Shown: positions 1-11,068, numbered from the stretch's first letter. The stretch is 64,000 nt of DNA from Wolfiporia cocos (GCA_029448655.1 JACCLO010000010.1:248001-312000); one strand, 5' to 3'. Translations and numbers: made by a program. Notes: generated from the sequence alone by a model not told the origin.

Positions 1-474
1 GTGCTCATCTGCCCTGTGAAGGACGAGACGCAGCCTGGAGTCGAGAGCGTATTGGAATCGACGAATTTCCTTGTCCGTATATCTCGCCGCGACGTTCGCG
101 TTCTCGCTCATAAAATTGAGACATAGTTGAAATGTCTGACAGAGGGCGGCATGTTCTCCCTCTGGGATGCCGTCATATGCGTCTTCTGCTACCTCGTATT
201 CCTCCCTGACGGGTAGGACCTCCTGACTCTCGAACTCCAATGCCGTGTACTCGCCGAAAATCGGCGGTAGCTGCTCGTTCCCCACTATGGGGCCCGAGAA
301 GTGAGACGGCCAGAGTTCTGATGGCGGGAGTCTGGGGCGAGGAGCTGAGCGGGGAGCGGGCGTGCGTGGTGCACGTGTGGCGGGCGTGGGGGAGGTGGTT
401 CGCTCCGGGGTGTGCACGGGCGTGTTGATCACGGTGCGGGAACCGGAAGCTTCGGGCTGGGGGGTTTGCGACAT
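1..474 (-). CDS. gag: gag, N-terminal part (E1, cut by window edge)
   Basis: Structural (capsid) polyprotein start of E1. The chosen ATG at 474 gives MSQTPQPEASGSRT, the same start as E3 gag at 41756. About 158 codons are open with no stop: a low-complexity Pro/Thr/Ser/Arg-rich head, then a segment with ELWPSHFSGP, then a helical acidic part (EEYEVAEDAYDGIPEGEHAA) that probably begins the capsid region. The zinc knuckle expected at the C-terminus lies beyond the window. It starts about 190 bp downstream of the ORF-A stop. The product would assemble into cytoplasmic virus-like particles, as for the Ty3/Gypsy group in general. Confidence 0.75.
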   Translation of the reverse strand, partial: MSQTPQPEASGSRTVINTPVHTPERTTSPTPATRAPRTPAPRSAPRPRLPPSELWPSHFSGPIVGNEQLPPIFGEYTALEFESQEVLPVREEYEVAEDAYDGIPEGEHAALCQTFQLCLNFMSENANVAARYTDKEIRRFQYALDSRLRLVLHRADEH

Positions 475-666
475 TGCTAAAAACCTGGTAAGCACTTGTT
501 TGGTAAAGCGCGGGAAACCCTGTAAAAAGGAGGAGAACCGAGAAAAAGGTACGTAATTACTAAAAATTATCTACTGCCATGTGTTGTGCCTTTCTTGAGC
601 GCGAGCTTGAAGTCACACCATAAGAAGCGTAAAGCAAGACCCCTTCTCAGGTGGTCTGCGAGGGTT

Positions 667-1569
667 TTACATTTGGTGGACCGGGAACCATACATTGAGG
701 GCATTGAGACCCCGTATAATACGTTGTATATGCTCCCTATCTACGCTAGGATATCCAGTCATAAAGTTCCCTATGATCTTACAGTTCTTAACCAACAAGC
801 GCATCTGCTTGTTATCGATCCGATCCATAAGGACCGCCTCGATGAAACTCTTGCATACTGTCTGGAGATCCCGTATGAGGTTGGTTACCTCGTATGTGGG
901 ATGACCGTTGCAGAGGTCGGCGTTCGCCACGATGCATGCGTACACCGGGGAAAGTACCTTAGCGGTCTCCAGGAGCGTGGGTATCACCTTGGCACCCCAA
1001 TCGAACTTCTTCTCCGTACAGGAGATGTCGAAGACGTTGAAGTCTCGTGGGATGTCGTAGAGGCGTCTTTCAGCCCACTCGGCCCACGGCAAGCGGACGA
1101 GGTCGACGATTTTTTGAAGTTCGTCGGGCGTGAGGATGCGGTTCATAAGCGACTGATCGGGGGGCGGAGGGGCGCGTAAAGCGCGGGAGGCGGCGTCGGC
1201 CTCTACATGGCGAGCTACTTCGGCTTCTTCCTCTAAGCGTCGCGCGTGGGCGCGCTTAGCAGAAAGGGCCGCGTACTCTCGCATGGCCTTGGCTTCTTCC
1301 TCCGCGATCTGCTGATTCCTTGTTTTGATGGTTGCGGGGCCGAGGCGAGGCCCGTGGTACTTGGGCTTCCGGATGAGGTCCTCGACCTCCTTTCGGCTCT
1401 TGGACGGAATGTCCCAGAGCTCCGGTTTGCCGTTGGCCGCGTTGGTAACGACCATCTTATCCGGCATCTTGCCGGTGTCACCCTTCTGCTTCTGCTTCTT
1501 AACGATCGGGCCGGCCCTCAGGCGTGCCTCGACCATCTTGATGGACTTCTCTTGACGCTCGGCAGGCAT
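667..1569 (-). CDS. ORF-A1, extra gene between 5' LTR and gag (300 aa)
   Basis: A 300-residue protein with no domain I recognise, encoded upstream of gag in E1. It starts MPAERQEKSIKM. Then comes a basic N-terminal stretch, a conserved box VVTNAANGKPELWDIPSK (about residues 39-56), a charged helical middle rich in Ala/Glu/Arg (about 75-125, probable coiled coil), and a C-terminal helical domain of about 160 residues with LPWAEWAERRLYDIP and a terminal IQRIIRGLNALNVWFP. Homologues occupy the same place in E3 (41952-42854), E2 (30754-31720), E4 (50609-51532) and A' (63147-63977); the GKxxLWxIP box links all families. There is no signal peptide or membrane segment. The function is unknown; a nucleic-acid or particle accessory role is only a guess. 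Confidence 0.8.
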   Translation of the reverse strand: MPAERQEKSIKMVEARLRAGPIVKKQKQKGDTGKMPDKMVVTNAANGKPELWDIPSKSRKEVEDLIRKPKYHGPRLGPATIKTRNQQIAEEEAKAMREYAALSAKRAHARRLEEEAEVARHVEADAASRALRAPPPPDQSLMNRILTPDELQKIVDLVRLPWAEWAERRLYDIPRDFNVFDISCTEKKFDWGAKVIPTLLETAKVLSPVYACIVANADLCNGHPTYEVTNLIRDLQTVCKSFIEAVLMDRIDNKQMRLLVKNCKIIGNFMTGYPSVDREHIQRIIRGLNALNVWFPVHQM

Positions 1570-2187
1570 GGCTATGTAACTACGTGAGAAAGCTTGTACT
1601 ACAATTATATAAAAAAGTCCGGGAACGGCCGTTCTTGATGCGGTAAGGTGTCATGTCGGTGTGTCGACGACGGCGTGCATTTCTCTCATACACGACCGGA
1701 GTGGAAGATACAACGGGTCCCGCTTCCCTTGCGGTCCCGGTAACAGGCCAGATTAGGGTATTACACCCATGGTGGCTAGCCGCAACGCTCCCAAACGTCC
1801 ACCGCAGGCAAGCTAGCCGCCGCTAAGAAGCGGTGACCGGGCGATCCCGTTAAGGTTCGAACCCATATGGTCATTAGGCCGGCAAGCCGGGTTTTAGTCT
1901 GGTTCCCGAAGGAACGAGGCTGTGTCCTTACGTCTGGACAATAAACGTGTTACTAAGTAACGGGGATAGGTCTGGGGCATCGCCCATGTCTAATCCACCG
2001 TCGCCGTTCACATTAACGGCCCTTTGCAGGTACCGCTAATAACCTATTGAATGGCTGGTCGTCGCCATGTATCCCCCAGATCCCAATACAAAAAATACCT
2101 GTAAAGGGAAAGACACCAAACCGCCGGCCTAAAAACACAAATCCCCAGGGCCAAAAGGCCGGGGGGCGATAAACAGAATAGTTCTAA
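1570..2187 (-). other. E1 leader (LTR to ORF-A), non-coding
   Basis: About 620 bases between the 5' LTR and ORF-A without a convincing reading frame. It contains several short inverted repeats (for example around the GGCCGGCAAGCCGG region near 1879). It is conserved at nearly every base with the E3 leader (42855-43265 plus 53253-53460). The strong conservation without coding suggests a structured RNA leader that could hold packaging or internal-initiation signals; that role is inference. Confidence 0.7.
2175..2185 (-). promoter_or_regulatory. Putative self-priming site of E1
   Basis: Minus-strand AGAACTATTCT begins two bases after the LTR end. It is the exact reverse complement of AGAATAGTTCT inside the same LTR (2295-2305), about 28 bases past the TATA box (2333-2340), where the transcript should start. 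This is the arrangement used for self-primed minus-strand synthesis in Tf1-type elements. Confidence 0.7.
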
Positions 2188-2789
2188 TGACGCAGACACT
2201 CACTAAGATTGAATATATGTTGAGGGGCGGTGTCGATAGCGGTGAAGTGTAATAGTCAAGCAGTTGGTAAGAGACAACTAGTCGATTGTCGAGGAGAACT
2301 ATTCTGAGTCTACAACGTACTCAGAGGCCAGCTTATATACATGAAGGGTAAGACCCATAACACCGTAGGTAAGACTAGAGATACCGCAGGGCGTAGGGTT
2401 ATGTACCGGTAATGGTACGACCCGAAGCTTGTGATAGTTCCTAAGGTCGCTGACTGAGCGTAAGGCTACAGCATGTGACGTGAGTTAGGCCGCTGACTGA
2501 GCGAGAGGCAGCGGCAGGTGACGCGAGTCACTAGAAAGCCATGTGACGTGTGGCAACGTATGTTGTGAACTCTTTGTAGGGTCACGTGCAGGAAAGATAA
2601 GATGTGTCTACAGATAAGACGAGGCGCCGTGATAGGCGCTGAGCTAACGTGCACAAGAGATAAGATAAGAGTTATCTACGAGAGTGAGATAAGGGTGAGA
2701 CATAACGTGATACGGAAAGCGAGTAGAACGAGCTGTAGAAAATCAGAGAAAATAGGAAAAAATAGGGAAAAATAAGAGAAACCGTGACA
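2188..2789 (-). repeat. E1 5' LTR (family B, 602 bp)
   Basis: Read on the minus strand it begins TGTCACGG and ends near GTCA. It matches the two E3 LTRs (34779-35381, 53461-54063) with scattered differences, including TGACG instead of TGACA at the last bases. A TATATAAG box lies at 2333-2340. Confidence 0.92.
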
Positions 2790-3145
2790 GACTTACTGGG
2801 CCAGTTCTGCTGATGAATCGTGATAATGATGCTGCCGCCAGGTTGGGAGACAGAGCAACAAGGACCAGGGCGGAAGAGGTGTCTGAGGGAGGAGGTGTGA
2901 AGGCAACGAAGCTGGCGGGAGCGATATTTCATCACAAAGATGACAAGAAAGGCCAACAGAACAGCCTTTGGATCTTCTTTGAAGCATCAAGTGCTGTGGG
3001 AGCAATGGTTCACTTCCCAGATACAAGCAACACATGCTATCAGTCACATTGTACTACAGCTGAGGAACTGCTTGTACACCTGCCACTGTACATTCAGTTC
3101 TTGGAAGCCGTACGCGACAGTCTTCGCATCATATTCTACTGGAGC

Positions 3146-4170
3146 TGACACAAACTATGTGTCAACATGCTGGTTTGTGTCATAGAGCAGAGATGACGTC
3201 CAGAGGTGTCGTCCTAAGAGCCTCGCTGTACCCTTAGAGATGAAGTCGTCGAGTTGACTCCAGACAAGCACGCTGAGACAAAGAGTTTGCCCAACGTTGA
3301 AGGAAAATTAATTGCTCTGAGGTGTGTCACGGATTACCTTGGGGGGTACCTACATCCCTTTCTTCCATTGTATGGGTGCTGCTGCACGCGCGCGCGCTCC
3401 TCTCACGTTAGTTTCCTCTTAGTCGCGCCCTAAATACTTCCACAGGTCATTTGACCAGGTAGGCAAGCGCTCGTCAGGCAGCGCGCGTGCCAGGTACATC
3501 ACATGATAGGTCACCTCCTCGTTACATGTAGTATAACATCACGGTCACTCTTAGTTACGTGCGCACAGGCCGCGTCTTTAGGGTAGCCAGTTCTACTGTC
3601 TCATCATGTATATAGGTAGCAGCGGATGGGGCTTACTCCCCATCCTTTAGATTCTCGTCTATGAGTCAAGGACTCCTCTCTTTCCATGCACTGTGATGCG
3701 TCTCTGCCCCGGGGGCCCTTATCGTCTCACTCATCTGTGTGCTAGTCCACAGTGTCGGCGTACACTAGGGAATGGTCTGTCATTACCCATGTAGCCTCTG
3801 CGCTCACCTCTAGTCGACGCGTACACTGGCTTGTCAGCCGTATAGGGATGCCCCTGCTGCACAGGTCCTCACAGACTTACCAGTCTGTGACAAGGTGTAA
3901 GCCTCAAAGAGCACTAGCTTATATACATGGGGGAACGTATGCAAGTAGTTGCAGACCAGCCCTTAAAGCATGGTCCATGCTTACGTTATGTAAGTGCCCG
4001 TCACATGTATCTAAATTATGTAAGCCAGCGCTAGACCAATGGAGGGGGCTACGCGCAACTGCTATGCCACCGTGTTAGTTGGCAACTAGGTCATGTGATA
4101 ATTTGGACGTAAGTAAATGAGATCGACCCCCGCTGGGGGTATACCTAAAATGCCGCAGAAATCTGTGACA
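3146..4170 (-). repeat. Solo LTR, family M (interrupted by LTR P)
   Basis: Begins TGACACAAAC and ends ATCTGTGACA (so TGTCAC...GTGTCA on the minus strand) and is flanked by the 5-bp TSD GGAGC (3141-3145 and 4171-4175). Without the nested LTR P and its TSD copy it is about 452 bp. A TATATAAG box on the minus strand near 3922 supports this orientation. Confidence 0.85.
3325..3892 (+). repeat. Solo LTR, family P, nested in LTR M
   Basis: A 568-bp unit, TGTCACGG to CTGTGACA, flanked by TSD AGGTG (3320-3324 and 3893-3897). A TATA-like GTATATAGG lies near 3608 on the plus strand. The part after the TATA box (GGGCTTACTCCCCATC) resembles LTR N, so P and N are probably related families. Confidence 0.85.
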
Positions 4171-5238
4171 GGAGCACTTGAAGGGAAGCCCTGGGAGTGA
4201 ACAGAAGTGATCTACACAATACACCGAATGCAGCCAGAACTACCATATCTATCACAATTACTCACCGCATTCTATGAAGGTGCCCTTGCCACATGGAAGC
4301 GGTTCAGCAGTGAGTTTATAGAGGGTGGGGCCATCAACAAGTTATCTTCAGCAGACCGCAAGAGGTCATGGATGCGGACAACAAATGATGACAATGAAGG
4401 GGCACTTGGATCCTACCGTGTTAGTGCAAGGCAGGCACCAAGCATGAGCTTACATCAATATAATGCACATGCATTATTTAAATCAAATGATACCGCCACC
4501 TATATTGAGGAGAACCTAGGTCCTGCTGATCAAGAATTCCTTCGCAAATGGGCACGCAAGATTGATGCCAGTGGACTGGAGAAGCAATGCCGAAACGAGC
4601 AGGCAGAAGAAGATCATTGTACCGTCACAAGGAGGCATGAACTGAATCGGATTGCTGAAGTAAAACAACAGGCCAAACGGGAGCGCTTAGCCACATTAAA
4701 AGTCATTCTAGATCTGACTGCAATCACTGAGCAGATGAATGTGGTGGATATTCAAGCTCAGATTGACTGGCACCGGCAGCATGATGCAGACAAATTGATG
4801 CCCCCACAGAAGGATATATGGCTCAAAGCCGAGAAATTAGAAGCCCTCAAGAATGCCATTGGGCGATTCAATGGCAGGCCGGAGAGTGAACATGAAGAGA
4901 TAGAGATATTGGCAGGTACCCAAGTGCAATCCAAGGCAGAGACTATAATCATAGATGACGGGCTGAGTAGTGATGATGACTAGCTCCATATGTTTATTTC
5001 TAAACAGTCTTTCTTATTGCCAGACTCCATGTACGATACCAGACGATGCTACTATACCACTTTCTTGCGGACCCATGGACAGCCTCTGACAGCGGCATGT
5101 CAGGGCTCATCAGCGGCACATCAAGGCTCATCAGCAGCATGTCAAGGCTTATCAGCACCAATCTAATCTATAGTTGCTGATTTTGGTAAGTATGGGCACT
5201 GAACTCAATCATTTTTATGGGACATCTTTTGAACCGAG

Positions 5239-6402
5239 TGTCACAGATTTATCTGGGGCTTACAGCATTTTTCCCTATGATTATAGCAATTTACCTGGGA
5301 TTTATACGTCTACCTACAAGTTATCTACGGGTTAACTCCCATTGCCACCACGACAAGCTCTTAACTGGGCTTATCAACCACATGACCAGCCATATACAAC
5401 GCTACGTCACAAGACCCATAACTTATCCCTAAGGCAACGTGCTTCGCTGTGCCTCCTCCTGGGATTACGTCATACAAGTCTAGACAATAGCATCGTCACC
5501 GGCTACGTCATAGGTCTCGCCCGTCAGAGCAAGACCAGCCACGTCATAGATCCTAGATCATAATGATAGGCCGAGCGCGGCACGCTCGCATAATAATGTC
5601 CACACGTACAAACAGTGCCTCGCGGCCTTGTACTATTGGGTCGGCCTTCCTGGCTTCCCACCGCCATAAGATCCTTGATCACAATGGCACCTCAGGCGCG
5701 CCACGCCTTCGCATAATAATGGCAACATGGCCAAATAGCACTATATTAGCATCAAGGCAATATCGCTATAGGCTCGGCCTTCTCGGCCATCCCACGGACT
5801 CAGCGTTCTCCAAGTCCCGGGCTTCTGCCATCACGGCGTTGCCCAAACACCGGTCCTCGCCTCGCGGCTAAGACCACCACATGTTCCGGTAACCTTCCGG
5901 TCCGGACATATCACATGCTACGGTGCCTGCCGGCCCAATAGCATTATGACCTCGGCGTTCCGCCTTGGTCAGCACACGATGACCGGCCAATCGCCATTAT
6001 ACCTCACGGTATCCGGCAACCGGCATCTCTTATACCCGGGCTGCGCCCGTATTCACATGTCCATCTAACGATGAGACCACACGCTCTCTCTTTTACCACT
6101 GGCTCGGCCATTACTGGCGGGTCACGGCCTTTGTAGAGTAGTCGTACCACTTGGTCGCCCTTACGGCAACCAAGCCCACACTCCTTATCGGGCATGCACT
6201 ATACAGTAGCACATGACCCGTTATATATGTGTATATAAGTAGGGCCTTGACGGCCTATAACTCTAGTTCTATTCTTCTCGGCGTACGCCGTAGAAGAACC
6301 TCCTACCTCCTACTGCGTCTGATAACCTCTTCCTCACCTAAGTCGCCTTAAGTTCATCGCAAGGATACTGGCTTGGTGAGTCCCACAGAGCCATCTGTGT
6401 CA
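5239..6402 (+). repeat. Solo LTR, family J (1164 bp)
   Basis: Begins TGTCACAGATTTATC and ends CATCTGTGTCA. It is flanked by CCGAG (5234-5238) and CTGAG (6403-6407), a 5-bp TSD with one C-to-T change at a CpG. The same LTR, shorter, occurs in inverse orientation at 8397-9412 and 17975-19064. A TATATAAG box near 6232 marks a plus-strand promoter. Long and GC-rich, with no coding frame. Confidence 0.88.
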
Positions 6403-6911
6403 CTGAGCTTGCCCCTCCTCAGTAGAAGACGTGGGATGACTTGCCACGTTTGCATCACCCACTCCTCCACCCACCACTCTTCACTCATTCCACTGTAAAT
6501 TCATGGGTACATGCCATGTCCAATCACGCCTCATTCATTGCATCACTGGCCACGGTCACTTTGGCGACTACTATTGCCACTTTGTACCTACCGAGACAGC
6601 ACACTGTTCATGCAACGATGGTCGAACCCTCCAAACACATGACCATAACCTCACTGCCCTCTTCATGATCATTTGAGGTTAACACCCAGTGAAAATCAGA
6701 GGTATTTAGAAGTACCCAAATATATCCTACTGTATCTAAGTGTATCCTGAAAAGTTCAATGCTTCGAAGTCTATCCAATGTATTCCAAATGTATCTAATA
6801 GATCATGTGACATACTCCGTAGATTGACATATGCCATTGAACGACAGATCTTACGGTAAGATTGCGCTAACATTGCGTATGTTGCATACGCATACATTTG
6901 CGTAGCGCAAT
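6403..6911 (+). other. Non-LTR flank, no gene seen
   Basis: About 500 bases between LTR J and LTR N. The short open frame at 6441-6668 is Ser/His/Thr-rich and has no homologue in the window; it looks random. The part after 6670 is AT-rich with repeated GTATCTAA/GTATCC-like words. It is probably the remnant of the locus that carried the broken gene at 2813-4983. Confidence 0.5.
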
Positions 6912-7471
6912 TGTCACAGACCCACCTGTCTGTGTGACCACGGCGACATGGGGACTCCTCACATGCCTGCATAGGTGCAAGTCCACGGCACCGCCGTACT
7001 CATAGGTCCATCCAAGCGACAGAGTCACGAGGTGCCCAGACGTCGATGTCGCAAGCTCACAGACTAGCAGACAAGATGTGGGCCCTGGGCCAGTAGTAAC
7101 ACAGACATGATAGCGAGTAAGGTGGATTATCCCATTGGCGAGAATCTGAGAGATGGGGAGTAAGCCCACATCTCGACGTAATATATACATGAGCGTAGTA
7201 ACTACGAGTCTAGCCCTAAAGCAATGGTCCGTGCACATTATCTACAGGGCACCTGAAAAGTAACGCTACATGTGATACTGTGACCATAACGTGTCCGTAT
7301 GAGGAGGCGCGCGCTACCCTACAGCGCTAAACTACTGAGTCAGATGATCTAAATGGCGAAGAGGAGACGCTGGAGGTGGCTGAGGATCAGGAAGGCACGC
7401 GCACGCCTAGCGGCGCCTGTGAATACCTATAGCGAGGGATGTCAGAACCCCCCACCGGGAATTCTGTGACA
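6912..7471 (-). repeat. Solo LTR, family N (560 bp)
   Basis: TGTCACAGAC to TTCTGTGACA with TSD GCAAT on both sides (6907-6911 and 7472-7476). A TATATATTA box on the minus strand near 7180 suggests minus orientation. Confidence 0.85.
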
Positions 7472-7476
7472 GCAAT

Positions 7477-7838
7477 TGCATACATGCAGGAGAGTTGCGT
7501 CAGTTGAGTCGTGCATATATTGCTATATTCAACACGCATATGGTGCTATGCTTTGTTGCTGCCCTCTGTACCGCCGCATGGGGCACGGGACATGTCACAT
7601 GTGAGGTCGTTGAGGGTGTGCAGGACCTCTGGGCAGAAGTCGTCTGGGAACTGTCAGTAGTATCATTCTGACTAGAGTTCCTACATGTGGACAGGGCATT
7701 AGCACCGACTCATTATGCCGTGGAAGACGATATACTCCTGCGCAAGCAGCTGGTGACCAACATCTGGCTGAACAACAAGGAAGAGGAAGACACCGTGTTG
7801 CTGTGCCCGAATTGGGAGGAACAAACACAGTGTGATGG
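7477..7838 (+). pseudogene. Coding remnant of unknown origin
   Basis: From about 7500 one plus-strand frame reads as protein-like sequence with MVLCFVAALCTAAWG, EVVEGVQDLWAEVVWEL, FLHVDRALAPTHYAVEDD and TNIWLNNKEEEDTVLLCPNW, broken by one TGA at 7669-7671 and cut at its 3' side by the K1 LTR at 7839. The amino-acid composition (Trp, acidic runs, hydrophobic segments) argues for real past coding. I do not recognise it; it could be a host exon or part of another transposon. No second copy occurs in the window. Confidence 0.4.
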
Positions 7839-8076
7839 TGTCACAAGATTTTCCTAGTATTAATACTATTTTTCCCGAATTTCTACGAATTTATCTACGG
7901 TTTATACGTTTAACTAGTGCTTAACTAGTTGATAACTATTCGTTACATACAAGCCGAATGATGGCCGTGTTATCTCCCGTAGCAACGGTATCTAATCACG
8001 GTAGTTCCCGATATAAGTCACATGTCTATTCTTGCAGCCAATCGGACATCTCGTCCGTAAAACGTCATACCCATTA

Positions 8077-9796
8077 TGTTACGGTTATTTTGATTTTTTG
8101 AACGATGGCAGAACTCACCATAGGACGAATACGGTACAGGGACTTGTTGCGCAACCAACCCCCTGGCTACTCGTGACTCTATTGGGCGCATCCCCAGTTG
8201 TATTAGCATGTAGGGCGCGTTTCACCTTCGGCAGATTCAACTCTGCCACCGTTTCACTTTCATCATTTATTAGCGGACAGATGGTGTTCAACCACCATCA
8301 TTCCTATCTATCATTTCGGATATATCACTGCACACTTATCAAAAGTTTGGTACTATAGCGTAGATAGTAGCGGTGGCATCTGGGATGGACTTGACCTGAC
8401 ACAGCAGGAGGTAGGAGGTTCTTCTACGGTGTACGCCGAGAAGAATAGAACTAAAGTTATAGGCCGTCAAGGCCCTACTTATATACATGTTTATTCGGAT
8501 GGCACGTGCTACTAGCTAGTACTACCATTCCGGGTTATGTGGCTTTGCCAAGAGGCGAAGCGCTATCTTATCTGATGGTTTATGTACTCTATCTACAATG
8601 GCCGTGATGGGCCCTAATGGCCGCACCAATCGTAGGAGAGGGATTTGTGTATATTATCATATGAACGCGGGCACAGCCTGGGTATATGGAGAAGCCGGTT
8701 GCCGGATACCGTGAGGTATAATGGCGATTGGCCGTGCTTCGTTGGATGACCAAGGCAAGACGCCGAGGTCGTTATGCCATTGGACGGGAAGTGCCGTGGC
8801 ATGTGTTACAGCCCGGTCCGGAGGGTTACCGGGGCATGTGTTGGACTTAGCCGTGAGGCGAGGTCCGGTGTTTGGGCAACGCCGAGATGGCAGAAGCCCG
8901 GGACTTGGAGAACGCCGAGTCCGTGGGAGGCCGAGAAGGCCGTGACCTATAGCAATATTGTCTTGTTGCTAATATTGTGCTGTATGGTCGTGTTGCCATT
9001 ATTATGCGAAGGCGTGGCGCGCCTGAGGTGCCATTGTGATCAAGGATCTTATGGTGGTGGGAAGCCGAGAAGGCCAACCCAATAGTACAAGGCCGTGAGG
9101 CACTGTTTGTACGTGTGGACATTATTATGCGAGCGTGCCGCACTCGGCCTATCATTATGATCTAAGATCTATGACGTGGCTGGTCTTGCTCTGACGGGTG
9201 AGACCTGTATGACGTAGCTGTAACTATGCTATTGGTCCGGAAGGTGCCGTAGCGTTATGTAAGCTGGTCATGTGGTGATAAGCCCAGTTAAGAGCTTGTC
9301 GTGGTGGCAATGGGAGTTAACCCGTAGATAACTGGTAGTTAGACGTATAAATCCCAGGTAAATTGCTATAATCATAGGAAAAATGCTGTAAGCCCCAGAT
9401 AAATCTGTGACATGACCCCTAAAACCCAGCGTAGTATAAAAGCTCATGTACTTATTGTCGAGGCTCTTCAGCTCGACCTTGTTGTACAAACAAGAAGTCT
9501 TATACTTGTTCTTAAACGTAGGAAACTACGCTCAGTATTTCTCACTCGAGCAACCAAACAACTAAGTCCTCGAAGTGTACACAGACTTCTCGGACTTAGG
9601 CGAGTCTTATATTCTACTTGACTCGCACCTAGACAGATAATATCCTCTAACGTGTATTGGATATTAATCGATCTCCTAAGGACTTCACTTAGGACCCGAA
9701 GGCATCTAACGAGTATTTGCCTTGCTTACGGCAAATGTGCCTACGAGCAGAAGAACGATCTATATTCACGACTTGAATATACTTCGACCCGTAACA
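8077..9796 (+). repeat. Solo LTR, family G, interrupted by solo LTR J
   Basis: Begins TGTTACGGTTATTTTG and ends CGACCCGTAACA, with TSD CATTA on both sides (8072-8076 and 9797-9801). About 699 bp without the nested LTR J. It is in inverse orientation to the LTRs of G1 and G2. Confidence 0.9.
8397..9412 (-). repeat. Solo LTR, family J, nested in LTR G
   Basis: 1016 bp in inverse orientation to 5239-6402, with a perfect TSD TGACC (8392-8396 and 9413-9417). Compared with the copies at 17975 and 5239 it lacks about 75 bp next to its 3' end. Third nesting level here: J in G in K. Confidence 0.9.
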
Positions 9797-10152
9797 CATT
9801 AGATCAGCGGACCGGCGTTTGGTCACGCCTCCAACTGACTAATGATTGCGCCATTCGCGCGGCCTACGCCGCACACCTATATCCCGGTTTTGATCGGCAT
9901 ATGTATTTACGGTGTATTACTAATTACTTAGGTCTCCGAGGACTTGCCTGTACGGATTAGGGTAATTAGATTAGGTAATAAGACTGTTAGGTGTCTTATA
10001 TAACATGTATATATACTTCAACATCTGAGCGTTAACACCTCAGATTCTATTCATTGCATTTGCACTCTGAGGTAACATCTCATCACGCCCTGCTCTACTT
10101 GCTTAGCCAGTTCTTGTCTATTCGACAACCTCAAAGCTACCGCCTAACCAGT

Positions 10153-10163
10153 ATGAATAGAAT
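10153..10163 (+). promoter_or_regulatory. Putative self-priming site of K1
   Basis: ATGAATAGAAT two bases after the LTR end is the reverse complement of ATTCTATTCAT at 10044-10054 in the LTR, about 29 bases past the TATA box. The match also fixes the LTR end at 10150. Confidence 0.6.
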
Positions 10164-10359
10164 TTTCTTCCGCCCTCGCCCCGCCTGAAAAGGGGGGTCT
10201 GGGATTTTTCTTCACAGGGGCTTTTCGTCGTCGTCAGCGCCCCCCGCCCGCCGTCAGGCAGCGGGGTTTCCTTAGTGGGCTCTGGGGGATCGCCTTCAGG
10301 CAGCCTTCGGGCACTATACCCGGACCCAGGGATAAGGGATGGACTTGGCACCTGCAAAG

Positions 10360-11068
10360 TGTTACGGGTCGAATACCCGTTTGTATATTCGAGTCGCGAA
10401 TATAGATCGTTCTTCTGCACGTAGGCATGTCGCCGTATGCAAGGCAAATACTCGTTAGATGCCTTCGGGTCCTAAGTGGAGTCCTTAGGAGATCGGTTAA
10501 TATCCAATGCGTGTTAGAGGATATAATCTGTTAAAGTGCGAGTCTAATAGAATATAAGACTCGCCTAAGTCCGAGAAATCAATGTGCACTTCGAGGACTT
10601 AGTCGTTCGGTTGCTCGAGTGAGAAATACTGAGCGTAGTTTCCTACGTTTGAGAACGAGTATAAGACTTCTTGTTTGTACAACAAGGTCGAGCTGAAGAG
10701 CCTCGATTGTAAGTACATGGGTTTTTATACTACGCTAGGTTTCAGGGGTCAAGTCTGTCCCAGATGCCACAGATACTATCTACGCTATAGTCCCAAACGT
10801 CTGATAAGTATGGAGTGATATATCTGAGACGATAGATAGGAATGATGGTGGTTGAACGCCATCTGTCAGCTAATAAATGATGAACATGAAACGCTGGTAG
10901 GGTTGGATCTGCCAAAGATGAAACGAGCCCTATAGACTAGTACAACTGGGGATGCGCCCAGTAAGATCACGAGTGGCCAGGGGGAGTTGGTTGTGCAACA
11001 AGTCCCTGTATCGTATTTGCCCAGTGGTGAGTTCTGTCGATATTTGAAAAATCAAAATAACCGTAACA
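10360..11068 (-). repeat. G1 3' LTR (family G, 709 bp)
   Basis: On the minus strand it begins TGTTACGGTTATTTTG and ends CGACCCGTAACA. It matches 21702-22408, 58963-59669 and, inverted, 15967-16676 and 8077-9796. The TATAAAAA box lies upstream of the AGCTCGACCTT motif used for self-priming. Confidence 0.92.

Larger units (their letters stand above)
1..2789 (-). mobile_element. E1: 5' part of a family B Ty3/Gypsy element
   Basis: Reading on the minus strand from 2789: a 602-bp 5' LTR, a leader of about 620 bp, ORF-A, then the first part of gag, cut by the window edge. The whole stretch matches 41287-43265 plus 53253-54063 (element E3) base for base over long runs, so it is a second copy of the same family. 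TSD cannot be tested because the other end lies outside the window; the five bases right of the LTR are GACTT. Confidence 0.9.
2813..4983 (+). pseudogene. Broken basidiomycete-type gene, interrupted by solo LTR M
   Basis: Two coding pieces of one gene. The left piece (2813-3145) encodes FHHKDDKKGQQNSLWIFFE, PDTSNTCYQSHC and LPLYIQFLEAVRDS. The right piece (4171-4983) encodes GALEGKPWE, then YTIHRMQPELPYLSQLL, EGALATWKRFSSEF, DNEGALGSYRVSARQAPSM and a charged C-terminus ending in an acidic run before TAG at 4981. These motifs recall a large multicopy family of uncharacterised basidiomycete proteins, often found in repeat-rich loci; I cannot name a function. Breaks: LTR M inserted with TSD GGAGC, an apparent internal deletion with frame change just before 3146, and an in-frame TGA at 4198 (probably CGA before). 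Identification rests on memory of the family, not on a search. Confidence 0.6.
7839..10150 (+). repeat. K1 LTR (family K), interrupted by solo LTR G
   Basis: Starts TGTCACAAGATTTTCC and ends CGCCTAACCA; about 587 bp after removing the insertion at 8077-9796 and its TSD copy. It aligns with LTR K2 (33975-34551) over shared blocks such as the GATGGCCG..TTATCTCCCGTAG and CATGTATATATACT regions. The TATA box is at about 10008-10015. Confidence 0.75.
7839..10359 (+). mobile_element. K1: 5' LTR and leader of a family K element
   Basis: A plus-strand LTR (7839-10150, interrupted) followed by a self-priming site and about 200 bases of GC-rich leader, then cut by the G1 LTR at 10360. The leader (10164-10359) is C/G-homopolymer rich and has no coding frame. 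No body of the element is left. Confidence 0.65.

Noticed and set aside
6441..6668. 75-codon open frame in the flank of LTR J
   Set aside because: Low-complexity Ser/Thr/His content and no second copy or start context; not supported as a gene.
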